Assembly: GCA_963748295.1 (NCBI GenBank)
Contig: CAVVIH010000005.1
Location: 186,001 to 250,000, forward strand
Length of the DNA stretch: 64,000 nt
Direction: 5' to 3'
From: CAVVIH01 sp963748295
GTDB taxonomy: Bacteria > Acidobacteriota > Vicinamibacteria > Vicinamibacterales > 2-12-FULL-66-21
Part shown: in pieces, positions 26,268 to 36,139 of the stretch
Layout: each line of letters opens with the position of its first letter
Numbering within the stretch: the first letter of the stretch is position 1
Made by a program: the position numbers and the translations under genes
Notes under the pieces: model-generated
What the model saw: the letters and a program-made list of their open reading frames with translations, nothing else
Database searches by the model: none
Told to the model about the DNA's origin: nothing

Positions 26268-28514
26268 TCATGGTTTGCCCAGCGCCCATCCGATCAGGAG
26301 CAGCGTTCCGTCCGCCTGCTTCATCGCGGTCACGTACCTTTCGTTCGGCGGCCCGGTACCCCTGATCTTTACGAGTCGGATAGAAGCGCCGGATGGACCG
26401 GCGCTGCCGCTGTCGGCGATGCGGTAGTCTGCCGGATTGCCTTCATTCAGGAACTTCGGCAAATCCCAGGTCACGACCTTGAGGTCGCCGTTGATGACGC
26501 TCGCCGTGACGAATGCGGTTGCGCTAGGTCCCAGGAGCGGGGTCACCGCGCCTGGCCCGAGTGGCGCGATCGCTGTTCCGGAGGCGGTCTCGCTGCCCTC
26601 AGTGCTTGCGAACGTTCTGGTGAAGGTGCCATCACCGCTCACGCTCCAGAAGATGATTTCGTGAATACCCGTCGCGCCACTCCCTTTGGTTGCGGCGGTG
26701 GCGAACTTGCCACCTCCGCTCGCGCTCACCGAGATGTTCCTGACCTGTTCGGCGAGATCGACGGACTGGCTCGTCTTCTGAAACGCAATCGTCCCGGTGG
26801 ACGCGTCCACCGACCACGAATGCAGCCGGATGGCGCCGCTGCCTTGCGTGGTGGCGGTGACCACCTGAAACGGCGTCGGCTCACCGCCTATCACCATCGG
26901 CGGACGACGAGCGGCGGCGACCGCCAGCTCCTCGGCGGTCTGGGGCGTGGTGCCGGTCGTATGAACCAGCGAAATGGCGCCGCTTGCCGACAGCTTCCAT
27001 GTCGACAGACGCAATGCGCCGCTGTTTTCCCGGACGACGGCGAGCACGTGGTCGTCGGAAAGCGACAGCAGCCGCACCGCCTTGCCGTTTCCCGCGACCT
27101 GACCGGTGTCGGCAAGACGAACGATCTTCACCGTTCCCGGAAGCGCGCCTGATTCGAGCCAGAAGCTCGCGAGTTTGACGTTCGCGCCCGATACATAGCC
27201 AAGCACGATGAAATACTGGTGTGTCGCCACATCAAAACTGGTCACACCGGCTATTACCTCTGAACCCATCGCGCCGTACGAACCACTGCGCGTCAAGATC
27301 TCCGTGTCAACATCCACATTCCACGCGATCAGCTTCAGCTTCTTGTCGACGTTCGTGTACGCGCTGAAACACATGCCTTCAGCGCATGCGAGCCGGTGGT
27401 CGTCAACCGGCTCGGTCGTGCCGCCCCCGCCCGGGAAAGGCGGGTCGCTGGCGCTGTCGACGCGTCGATCGGGCGCAAGGATTGAGCTGAAGCCATACCG
27501 AAACAATGCGGAAGCGTCGCTGCGCCCATTCGTGAAGCTTCCCGACTGCAGGAGCGTGGTAACCAACGAACGGCCAGCCCGCGTGTTCTGCATCGCCCAG
27601 CAGCCGGCATTCGGACAGGCGTTGCTGGAACCGTTCTTGTCACCGTCCATGCCGGGGTATTCACTCGGGCTGAAACTGTAGCCGTGCGTGAAGGAGTATG
27701 GAAACGTCTGCGTCCCCATCGTGGACACGATCGAGAAACTCCTAGCACCGACTGCCTGTAGGAACAACGGATGGATCTGCGCTGCGGCATACCAGAGTTT
27801 TGCGAGATCGCGCGCGGTTGTACCGGACGGGCTGCACGGATCGAGGTTCGCGCAGACAGGAGCGCAGTTGAGACTGGCGCACTCGGGATTGCAGCCGATC
27901 GAGAAGTCGCAGACGTCCCCGCCGTGCACGGTCACCCAACGGGAACTGTCGAGGCCAAGTTCCTTCGAGCGCGCGTTCATCAGGCCAAGGAACACGTTCA
28001 TCAGCGCCTCGGAGTCGGCGCACGGTGTCGAGGCCGTGGGTTGGGCCACTCCGAGGTATTTCGCCGCCACGTGCGCGGCAACCGCATCGGTCGCCTCGCC
28101 TGCCGACTGATTCAGCATCGCCATGAAGAGGTCGCGGAACTTGAAGACTTCGCCCGCCTGGGTCTGCGGGAAATTGCCGGTCACCGTCGTGCCGTCGCAG
28201 AGCGTGCGGGTCACGCCGATTGCCGGCAGCATGCAGGCGCAGCCCTGTACGGCATCGCGAGGGCTGATCGTGACGAGATCGTCCAGCGAGACGATGTTCT
28301 CGTTGACGGCCCAGAGCGCGACATAGCCCGTCATCATTTTGGCCAGGCTGCCCTGCAGCGCCTGGTCGTCTGGGGCCTTGGAGTAGAGAGTTTTGTTCGC
28401 CGCTGGCCAGGTCAGGATCGCGCGGGGCGCATTGATCGTCGGAGGAACATCCTGGGTCGAAACAACCTGACCAACTGCCAGCGACAACACCGAGGCAGCG
28501 AGGATGCGATTCAT
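26268..28514 (-). CDS. D-alanyl-D-alanine carboxypeptidase-like protein (S11) with C-terminal propeller-like half
   Basis: A 748-residue exported protein. Residues about 25-370 resemble S11 penicillin-binding peptidases. The SxxK motif is Ser56-Leu-Ala-Lys59 in GSLAKMMTGYVALW. The second motif, usually SxN, reads Ser137-Ala-Gly in NQSAGEATDAVA. The third, usually KTG, aligns to GMDGDKNGSS (Lys-Asn-Gly). Many cysteines (CDFSIGCNPECASLNCAPVC) suggest disulfides. Residues about 385-748 hold repeated W-x-(V/L)-D blades with Gly turns, a beta-propeller-like module. Because two of three active-site motifs differ, peptidase activity is uncertain; a peptidoglycan-binding or inhibitor role is possible. 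The gene is intact. Confidence 0.78.
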   Translation of the reverse strand: MNRILAASVLSLAVGQVVSTQDVPPTINAPRAILTWPAANKTLYSKAPDDQALQGSLAKMMTGYVALWAVNENIVSLDDLVTISPRDAVQGCACMLPAIGVTRTLCDGTTVTGNFPQTQAGEVFKFRDLFMAMLNQSAGEATDAVAAHVAAKYLGVAQPTASTPCADSEALMNVFLGLMNARSKELGLDSSRWVTVHGGDVCDFSIGCNPECASLNCAPVCANLDPCSPSGTTARDLAKLWYAAAQIHPLFLQAVGARSFSIVSTMGTQTFPYSFTHGYSFSPSEYPGMDGDKNGSSNACPNAGCWAMQNTRAGRSLVTTLLQSGSFTNGRSDASALFRYGFSSILAPDRRVDSASDPPFPGGGGTTEPVDDHRLACAEGMCFSAYTNVDKKLKLIAWNVDVDTEILTRSGSYGAMGSEVIAGVTSFDVATHQYFIVLGYVSGANVKLASFWLESGALPGTVKIVRLADTGQVAGNGKAVRLLSLSDDHVLAVVRENSGALRLSTWKLSASGAISLVHTTGTTPQTAEELAVAAARRPPMVIGGEPTPFQVVTATTQGSGAIRLHSWSVDASTGTIAFQKTSQSVDLAEQVRNISVSASGGGKFATAATKGSGATGIHEIIFWSVSGDGTFTRTFASTEGSETASGTAIAPLGPGAVTPLLGPSATAFVTASVINGDLKVVTWDLPKFLNEGNPADYRIADSGSAGPSGASIRLVKIRGTGPPNERYVTAMKQADGTLLLIGWALGKP

Positions 28515-28609
28515 GCGCGCACCATACGCCTGCCAACCTGACCGTTCAAGCTGAGCGGTAAGGCTCGCGCGCGTCGCGCATCATGCTGTGTGCAGCGGAA
28601 TGAGACCCG

Positions 28610-29558
28610 TCAGGCGGTGGTTGCGGTCCGCGAATCCCGGTACCACTCCACGGTGAGCCGCAGGCCGTCTTCGAACGACACCGAAGGCGCGTATCCGAGC
28701 AGGCGCTGCGCCTTCGCGATATCGGCCTGCGAATCGCGCACGTCGCCCTGGCGGAATTCCGAGTAAGCAGGCTTGACGTCAACGCCGATCAGACGCCGCA
28801 TCGTCTCGAACAGCGTGTTCAGCGAGATGCGCCCACCGGTCGCGACGTTGATGATCTCCCCGCTCGCCGCCGGCGCCTCGCATGCGCGCAGCACGCCGTC
28901 GACGACGTTGGCGACGTAGGTGAAGTCGCGAGTCTGTTCGCCGTCGCCGTAGATCGTCGGCGAGCGACCCTCCAGAAGCGCCGTCGCGAAGACGGAGATG
29001 ACGCCGGAGTACGGCGAGGACGGATCCTGGCGCGGGCCAAAGACGTTGAAGTAGCGGGTGCTCACGGTTTCGAGCCCATACAGCGTCGTGAACATCTGCA
29101 GGTACTGCTCGCCTACCACCTTCTGCAGCGCATACGGCGACAGCGGCCGCGGCGGCATCTCCTCGTGCTTGGGCAGCGTCGGCGTGTCGCCGTAGGCGGA
29201 GGACGACCCGGCGAACACGATCGCGGCGGACGCCGGCGTCGCGCGCCGCGACCAGCACGTTCAGCGTCGCGTCGACGTTCGCCCGGTTCGAGGTGATGGG
29301 GTCGTTGACCGATCGCGGCACCGACGGAATGGCGGCCTGATGGAGAACAAAGTCCACTCCCTGCGCCGCGCGCACCGCAAAATCAGGATCGGCCAGATCG
29401 CCCTGCAGGAACTCCACGCCGTCGACGTGGGCCAGGTTCGACCGCTTTCCGGTGATGAGCGAATCGGCCACCCGCACCCGCTGGCCGCGCCGGACAAGTT
29501 CTTCGGCGAGATGTGAACCTATGAAGCCCGCGCCGCCCGTGACCAGGTAATGAGCCAT
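28610..29558 (-). CDS. NAD-dependent epimerase/dehydratase (UDP-glucose 4-epimerase type), frameshifted
   Basis: An extended short-chain dehydrogenase of about 316 codons. The start is MAHYLVTGGAGFIGSHLAEE with the GxxGxxG NAD site. The Ser and Tyr-x-x-x-Lys catalytic elements occur as AGSSSAYGD and SPYALQKVVGEQY, then STRYFNVFGPRQDP and YGDGEQTRDFTYVANVVDG. A one-base insertion near 29233 (GTCCGCCGCGATCG) splits it into two frames; removing one base restores VRR-IVFAGSSSAYG. The family makes nucleotide-sugar precursors for surface glycans, but exact specificity cannot be read from sequence. It lies 43 nt after the ADOP permease gene in the same direction. Confidence 0.88.
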
Positions 29559-29601
29559 GCACGGAATCTTAGCAATATCCGTGCGCAAGAGGCTCGGGGT
29601 T

Positions 29602-32268
29602 TCAATCGCGACGGAGCGCCATCAGCGGATCGAGCGAAGCCGCCTTGCGAGCGGGCAGCAGGCAGGCGACGATCGCGACGGAGGCGAGTATGGCCGCCGT
29701 CGCGGCATAGCTGACCGGATCGGTGGCAGAAACGCCGGGCAACTGCTCGGACAGGAGCCGGCCCGCGCCGAGCGCCAGGCCCAGACCGAGGACGAGGCCA
29801 GACGCGGTGATGATGAATCCCTGGCGCGCCACGAGACGCAGTACGTCACCACGGTCCGCGCCGAGCGCCATCCTGATGCCGATCTCGCGATTCCGCTGCG
29901 CGACGCTGAACGCGATCACGCTGTAGAGCCCCACGGTCGCCAGCATCAGGGAGAGCCCGCCGAACAGTCCGAGGAGCAGGCTCGCCATCCGCGGAATGAA
30001 AAGACTCATCTGCAGGTGTTCTTCCAGCGTCCGCACATCGAACAGAGGGAGGTTCGCATCGAGCGCCCGGATCTCGCGCTGCACCACCGGAAGCAGTGAT
30101 CCCGGGTCCGCACTCGAGGGCTTGACGATCAACGCGACGTCCGGACGGTAGTACTGAAACTGCGGCAAATACATGTAGCTCTTCGCGGGCTCGTTGTAGC
30201 GCGAGTACTTGCCGTCCTGGGCGACGCCGACGATGTGGGTCGGCCCGCTGCCGAAATCGACGACTCCGCCGACCGGATCCCGTCCAGCCCAGTAGCGGCG
30301 CGCCATCGTTTCGTTGATCACGGCGACCCGCTCGCGTCCTTCGACATCACTGGCGTCAATCGCGCGTCCCTGAACGATGGCAATGCCCATCGCCTTGAAA
30401 AAGTCAGGGCCGACACGGTTGTAGTAGGTGGTGAGCTCTTCACCCTTTCGAGGCTCGTAGCCGCTCACCTCGACCTGCATGTCGCTGCCCGAACTGATGT
30501 CGAGCGGCAGGATCGTGGCGACCGACGCGACTTCTACACCGGGAACGGCATTCAGGCGTTCCAGAAGCTGCTGATAAAACACGATGCCGCGTTTGGCGTC
30601 GTATCCGTTTGGCAGAACATCGACCGACGCGATCAGCGCAGAGCGAGTCGAGAATCCTGGACTCATCTGCTGAGCGCGGGTGAAGCTGCGAGTAAACAGT
30701 GCAGTGCACACCAGAAGCAAGAGTGACAATGCCACTTGTCCAACGACGAGTATCTGCCGGAGGCTTCCGCGGGTGAACTTGAACGGCATGCTGCCAGACG
30801 AGGCCTTCAACGCCTGAACGACGTCGGGACGCGAGGCGCGAAAGGCAGGGAGAAGGCCGAACGCCACAGCCGTCGCACAGGTGGCGGCGACGGAGAACGC
30901 GACCACCGTCGGGCTGACCGATGCGGCAAAGCCCACGGGGTAAGGTGTCCGAGGTATGAAAGCGGTCAGCAAGCCCGAGGTCCAATAGCTCATCACGATG
31001 CCTGCGGCGCCTCCCGCCGCAGACAGCAGCGTGCTTTCGATCAAGAACTGCCGGATCAGCCGGCCGCGGCTCGCGCCGACCGCGAGACGGACCGCTACCT
31101 CACGCTGCCGGCCAGCCGCTCTCGCGAGGAGGAGACCCGCGAGGTTGGCGCACGCAATCAGCAGGACGATGGCAACGACGGCCATGAGGGTGGCCATCAC
31201 CGGCATCATCATGCCGCTGGCGCCGTCCTGATGCAGCGGCATCAGGCGCACGCCGCGGTTCGCGTTGATGTCCGGATGATCCGCCGCGAGGCGCGCCGCG
31301 ACGACGGCGGCAGAGGCGCCTGCCTGATCGATCGACACACCCTCGGCGAGTCTTCCGAAGACCTGGAGGAAGGAATTGCCGCGCTGCGGCAAGCGGTCGC
31401 CCGACATGACCGCTTTCTGCATCGTGATCGGCACGAACACGTCGAGCGCCAGGCCTGCGGCGGAGCCGCTGAACCCCGGCGGCGAGATGCCGACTATGGT
31501 GAACGACCTGCTGTTGAGCGTGACCGCCCGGCCGACAACGGACGGGTCACCATGGAAGATTCGCTGCCAGAGGCTGTGGCTGATGACGGCAACCGGTTCC
31601 CTGTCTGGCGTGCTGTCGTCGGCGGGCAGAAAGCCCCGTCCGAGGAAAGGACGAACGCGGAGCACGTCGAAGAAGTTCGACGTGACGATTTCGCCCCAGA
31701 CGCGTACCGGCTCACCCTCGGCGCGCAGGTTCATCGCCGCTGGACGGAATGCGATCAGATCCTCGAGACCGTCCGGCCTCGCGTTTCTGAGGTCGCGATA
31801 ATTCAGATAGGAGAAGCTCAGATCGCTGCGGCCGGGAGTGGTCCCGCGCAGCGCGACGAGCCGGTCCTGATCGGACACTCCAGGAAGAGGGCGCAGCAGC
31901 ACCGCCTCCACCCAGCTGAAGATCGTGGCGTTCGCGCCTATTCCGAGCCCGAGGATCAGCACCGCGACCGCGGTGAACGCCGGACGGCGAAGAACCATCC
32001 GCCACGCGAATCTGAGATCGTGAACGAGCATCTGGAGACTCCAGGTGGTGAAGCGCAGGGCACACGCATGCGGGAACGCCCCCCACGCGCGTCCGAGAAG
32101 ACGCATCGTCGCCGACGGGAATGGGATCGGCTGGCGGGCGAGCCAGGCCCAGTAGTGCCAGAGGTCCGCACGCCACTGCGCGCGCCAGGTGCCGCGCATG
32201 CAGGACGGGGCGAGGGGTGCGCAGAAATGGATCCAGGCCAGCGCGAGCGACAGCGGTAGCGACTTCAT
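29602..32268 (-). CDS. ADOP-type ABC transporter permease (MacB/FtsX domains)
   Basis: An 888-residue membrane protein of the acidobacterial duplicated orphan permease type. An N-terminal extension of about 80 residues precedes two repeats. Each repeat has a MacB-like periplasmic domain followed by an FtsX permease block (IVLLIACANLAGLLLARAAG; VGLYSVIAFSVAQRNREIG). Typical motifs are LGLGIGANATIFSWVEAVLL and REVAVRLAVGASRGRLIRQF. No ATPase gene is adjacent, which is the defining oddity of this family. Its ATG overlaps the stop of the PadR regulator by 4 nt, the usual PadR-ADOP pairing. Likely a mechanotransmission or export protein; the substrate is unknown. Intact. Confidence 0.95.
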   Translation of the reverse strand: MKSLPLSLALAWIHFCAPLAPSCMRGTWRAQWRADLWHYWAWLARQPIPFPSATMRLLGRAWGAFPHACALRFTTWSLQMLVHDLRFAWRMVLRRPAFTAVAVLILGLGIGANATIFSWVEAVLLRPLPGVSDQDRLVALRGTTPGRSDLSFSYLNYRDLRNARPDGLEDLIAFRPAAMNLRAEGEPVRVWGEIVTSNFFDVLRVRPFLGRGFLPADDSTPDREPVAVISHSLWQRIFHGDPSVVGRAVTLNSRSFTIVGISPPGFSGSAAGLALDVFVPITMQKAVMSGDRLPQRGNSFLQVFGRLAEGVSIDQAGASAAVVAARLAADHPDINANRGVRLMPLHQDGASGMMMPVMATLMAVVAIVLLIACANLAGLLLARAAGRQREVAVRLAVGASRGRLIRQFLIESTLLSAAGGAAGIVMSYWTSGLLTAFIPRTPYPVGFAASVSPTVVAFSVAATCATAVAFGLLPAFRASRPDVVQALKASSGSMPFKFTRGSLRQILVVGQVALSLLLLVCTALFTRSFTRAQQMSPGFSTRSALIASVDVLPNGYDAKRGIVFYQQLLERLNAVPGVEVASVATILPLDISSGSDMQVEVSGYEPRKGEELTTYYNRVGPDFFKAMGIAIVQGRAIDASDVEGRERVAVINETMARRYWAGRDPVGGVVDFGSGPTHIVGVAQDGKYSRYNEPAKSYMYLPQFQYYRPDVALIVKPSSADPGSLLPVVQREIRALDANLPLFDVRTLEEHLQMSLFIPRMASLLLGLFGGLSLMLATVGLYSVIAFSVAQRNREIGIRMALGADRGDVLRLVARQGFIITASGLVLGLGLALGAGRLLSEQLPGVSATDPVSYAATAAILASVAIVACLLPARKAASLDPLMALRRD

Positions 32269-32591
32269 GACGGCTCGCCTGGTTCGAGCGCCGCGGGGCT
32301 GATCGATATCGGCCGAAGCATCCGGTGCTTGTGCAGCGCCGCCGTCAGCTCGCGGGCGCCGCTGGCGGTCAGCCGGAAATAGCGTCTCGCCGGACGTCCC
32401 TCACGATGGGCGTCCGATTCCGCTTCCCAGTGGGACTTCAGAAAGCCGGCCTGCTCGAGCCGATCGAGCGTCGGATAGACGGTTCCGCTCGTCAGCCCGG
32501 TAGTGGCCATGATGTCGAACCCGAACAGGCTTTCACCCGCGATCGCGTGGAGGATGGCGACCGCGCCGAAGCTCAACGTGCGTCTGCCCAT
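32265..32591 (-). CDS. PadR-family transcriptional regulator
   Basis: A 108-residue winged-helix regulator. The PadR core is visible as LSFGAVAILHAIAGESLFGF, TTGLTSGTVYPTLDRLEQAG and ARRYFRLTASGARELTAAL. It is translationally coupled (4-nt ATGA overlap) to the ADOP permease gene and most likely represses this two-gene operon in response to a small molecule. Full length for the short PadR subgroup. The gap to rnpB (32592-32659) is short and carries the rnpB terminator. Confidence 0.95.
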   Translation of the reverse strand: MGRRTLSFGAVAILHAIAGESLFGFDIMATTGLTSGTVYPTLDRLEQAGFLKSHWEAESDAHREGRPARRYFRLTASGARELTAALHKHRMLRPISISPAALEPGEPS

Positions 32592-32651
32592 GCTTTATAG
32601 AAAACCAACATAGGGTATCAGACGGCGGATGGGCCTGGAAAGTTCGGGAAA

Positions 32652-32678
32652 AGAAAAAAGCCCCGCCGCAGCGGGCCG
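32652..32678 (-). terminator. rnpB terminator
   Basis: The 3' strand of P1 (GGCCCGCTGCGGCGGGGC) is followed directly by CTTTTTTCTT on the minus strand, a strong intrinsic stop. Confidence 0.7.
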
Positions 32679-33137
32679 TAAGCCGAATTCTGTCCGCCTT
32701 CGCTCGCCTTGCGGCGAGCTACGGCGCGACGATCATTCCTCTAGCCCCGTCATCGCTGACGGGATCGAGCGGCCTACCCGGAGACTTCGGACGGGCCGTC
32801 CTTCAGCGTCTCCCTATTTGGCCTTGCTCCGTGCGGGGTTTTGCCTGCCACCCGTGTTGCCACGGGCGCGGTGCGCTCTTACCGCACCTTTTCACCCTTA
32901 CCCTTCGACTCGCCCTTTCGGGCTCGCTCAGGGCGGTATGTTTTCTGTGCCACTTTCCTTCAGGTTACCCTGACCGGGCGTTACCCGGCGCACTGCCCTC
33001 CGGAGTTCGGACTTTCCTCCCGCCTTCGCCCGCTCCGCGGGCTTCGGCGCGGCAGGCTCCGACACTGTCTGCAGCCTGTCTCGACGAAGCTCGCGAAGCG
33101 AGCGAAGTCGGGCGATCGTCTGGCCTGCTGCGGCGGG
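32660..33137 (-). ncRNA. rnpB: RNase P RNA, bacterial type A
   Basis: The catalytic RNA that matures tRNA 5' ends, about 478 nt. Conserved elements on the minus strand are the 5' core GGAGGAAAGTCCGAACTCCG (near 33010), AAGGAAAGTGGCACAGAAAA followed by CATACCGCC (near 32940), and the 3' core ACAGAATTCGGCTTACGGCC (near 32680). The P1 helix forms between 33137-33122 (CCCGCCGCAGCAGGCC) and the 3' end (GGCCCGCTGCGGCGGGGC). The RNA is on the long side because of an extended stem-loop near 33090. It starts 15 nt after the stop of the NtrC-type regulator, so its promoter must lie inside that gene or it is co-transcribed. Confidence 0.97.
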
Positions 33138-33152
33138 AGAGGGGCTCACCCC

Positions 33153-34520
<1,368 letters not shown>

Positions 34521-34530
34521 GGGCTTCTTT

Positions 34531-34622
34531 TAGGTGGGGCTCCGCCCCACACCCCGGCTCGGTCGCTTGCGGGGGCCCCCAAAGCCCCGCGCCGCTCCCT
34601 CGCAGGCGCGCCGTGCGCGCCT
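34531..34622. repeat. GC-rich palindromic intergenic element
   Basis: Successive perfect or near-perfect palindromes: GTGGGGC TCC GCCCCAC, GGGGGCCCCC and GGCGCGCCGTGCGCGCC. It fills the gap between the HtrA stop and the regulator start and resembles the GGGGCCCC-rich unit at 50501-50708. No T-run follows, so it is not a classical terminator. Confidence 0.55.
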
Positions 34623-34634
34623 AGGTGTCATTGA

Positions 34635-36125
34635 CTAGTCTACCGTTAGTGTTACAAGGCCGCGCTGCGCGAGTGTCGGGTCGTAATAGTAGATCGCGAG
34701 GACTTCGCCCGGGCGCAGGCGGCCGACGATCTGCTGGTACTCGAGCATCGAGCGGGTGGGCCGGCGGTTGATCTCGAGAATCACCATGCCGCGCCTGAGC
34801 GCCTGGTGCGCCGCGCCGGCGGGATCGACGCGCGCGACGATGACGCCGTGCACGTCCTCGGGGATCTCGAACCTGGTGATAAAGGTCCGGTCCATTTCGC
34901 GGACCGAGAGGCCGAGCGGAACGGCGGTCTCCACGGCGGGCGCGGGACCGGGCTGCGTCGCAAACTCGTCTTCGCGCGCCGGACGTTCCGCGAGCTTGAC
35001 CGGGAGGACTTGACGGCGCCCCTGACGAAGCACCTCGAGACGGGCGACGCTGCCGGGCGGCCGGCCCGAAATGTCACGAATCAGCTCCTGATTGCTGAGC
35101 ACTTCGCGCCCCTCGACCTCCAGGATGACGTCGTACGGCTTGAGCCCCGCACGCTCCGCGGGCGAACGAGGCGTGACGTCCTGGACGATCGCGCCGCGCG
35201 AGACCGCGAGGTTCAGCGCGCGCTGCAGGCTCGGCGTCACGTCGGTGAGCGTGACGCCGATGAACCCGCGCGAGACGCGTCCCTTCGTCTTCAGCTGGGT
35301 CAGGATCGCCACCGCCTGGTTGATCGGAACGGCAAAGCCGATGTTGCTCGCACGCGAGCTGATCGCGGAGTTGATGCCGATCACCTCGCCGCGAGAGTTG
35401 ATCAGCGGCCCGCCGCTGTTGCCGAAATTGATCGCCGCGTCGGTCTGAATGTAGTCGTCGAGGCTCGGATCGAACAGTTTCCGTCCGATGAAGCTGACCA
35501 CGCCGACGGTAACCGAATGGACATACCCCAGCGGATTGCCGATCGCACACACCCATTCGCCGACCCGCAGCTCGTCGGAGTTGCCCAGCGGCGCCTCCGG
35601 GAGGTCCGACGCGCCTGAAATCTTGAGCAGCGCGACGTCAATCGCCGGATCCGCGCCGACTACCTCGGCCCGGAACGCCCGGCCATCCGCGAGCGTGACA
35701 GTGATCCGGCTCGCCGATTCGATGACGTGGTTATTCGTAAGGATGAACCCCTCGTCATCGATGATGAACCCGCTCCCGGAGCCCTGCGACGGGGTGTCGC
35801 GATCGCGCCCGGAGCCGCCGTTGTCGAGCGGATCGTCCGGCGACCGCCTGAAGAACCGCTGCGTATCGCGAACCGGGCTGGTCCGGGACGTCGCGTCGAT
35901 GTTCACGACCGCCGCGTTCATCCGTTCCGCGACATCGGCAAAATTGACGAGCGAGGGAACAACGGCAGGGTTGGCGGAACGCAGGAAATCGGCGGGCGCC
36001 CGGGGCGCCGCCGGAGCCGAGGAGACGATCGGCGCCGGGGTCAGGCCGCCCGCGAGAATCAGGCCGACGAGAAACGCCACCGCAGCGGTTAGGACGACCG
36101 TGACGACGGTAAAGCGCTTCGACAT
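34635..36125 (-). CDS. degP: Do/HtrA-like periplasmic serine protease
   Basis: A 496-residue HtrA-type protease-chaperone with an N-terminal membrane anchor or signal (about 5-28). The catalytic triad is His133 (LTNNHVIE), Asp163 (AIDVALLK) and Ser237 (NFGNSGGPL). Two PDZ domains follow (about 285-380 and 400-495), the first with RGFIGVTLTDVTPSL. It degrades or refolds damaged envelope proteins. It starts 14 nt before ligA in the same direction and is transcribed after it. Subgroup (DegP, DegQ or MucD) is not resolved by sequence alone. Intact. Confidence 0.93.
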   Translation of the reverse strand: MSKRFTVVTVVLTAAVAFLVGLILAGGLTPAPIVSSAPAAPRAPADFLRSANPAVVPSLVNFADVAERMNAAVVNIDATSRTSPVRDTQRFFRRSPDDPLDNGGSGRDRDTPSQGSGSGFIIDDEGFILTNNHVIESASRITVTLADGRAFRAEVVGADPAIDVALLKISGASDLPEAPLGNSDELRVGEWVCAIGNPLGYVHSVTVGVVSFIGRKLFDPSLDDYIQTDAAINFGNSGGPLINSRGEVIGINSAISSRASNIGFAVPINQAVAILTQLKTKGRVSRGFIGVTLTDVTPSLQRALNLAVSRGAIVQDVTPRSPAERAGLKPYDVILEVEGREVLSNQELIRDISGRPPGSVARLEVLRQGRRQVLPVKLAERPAREDEFATQPGPAPAVETAVPLGLSVREMDRTFITRFEIPEDVHGVIVARVDPAGAAHQALRRGMVILEINRRPTRSMLEYQQIVGRLRPGEVLAIYYYDPTLAQRGLVTLTVD

Positions 36126-36139
36126 TCGGGAAGCTGTCC

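Noticed and set aside
30736..32259. 500-codon plus-strand open frame opposite the ADOP permease
   Set aside because: Shadow of a real, intact membrane-protein gene; no signal peptide, motif or ribosome-binding support.
34531..34622. Intrinsic terminator after the HtrA gene
   Set aside because: Strong GC hairpins are present but no U-run follows any of them on the minus strand.
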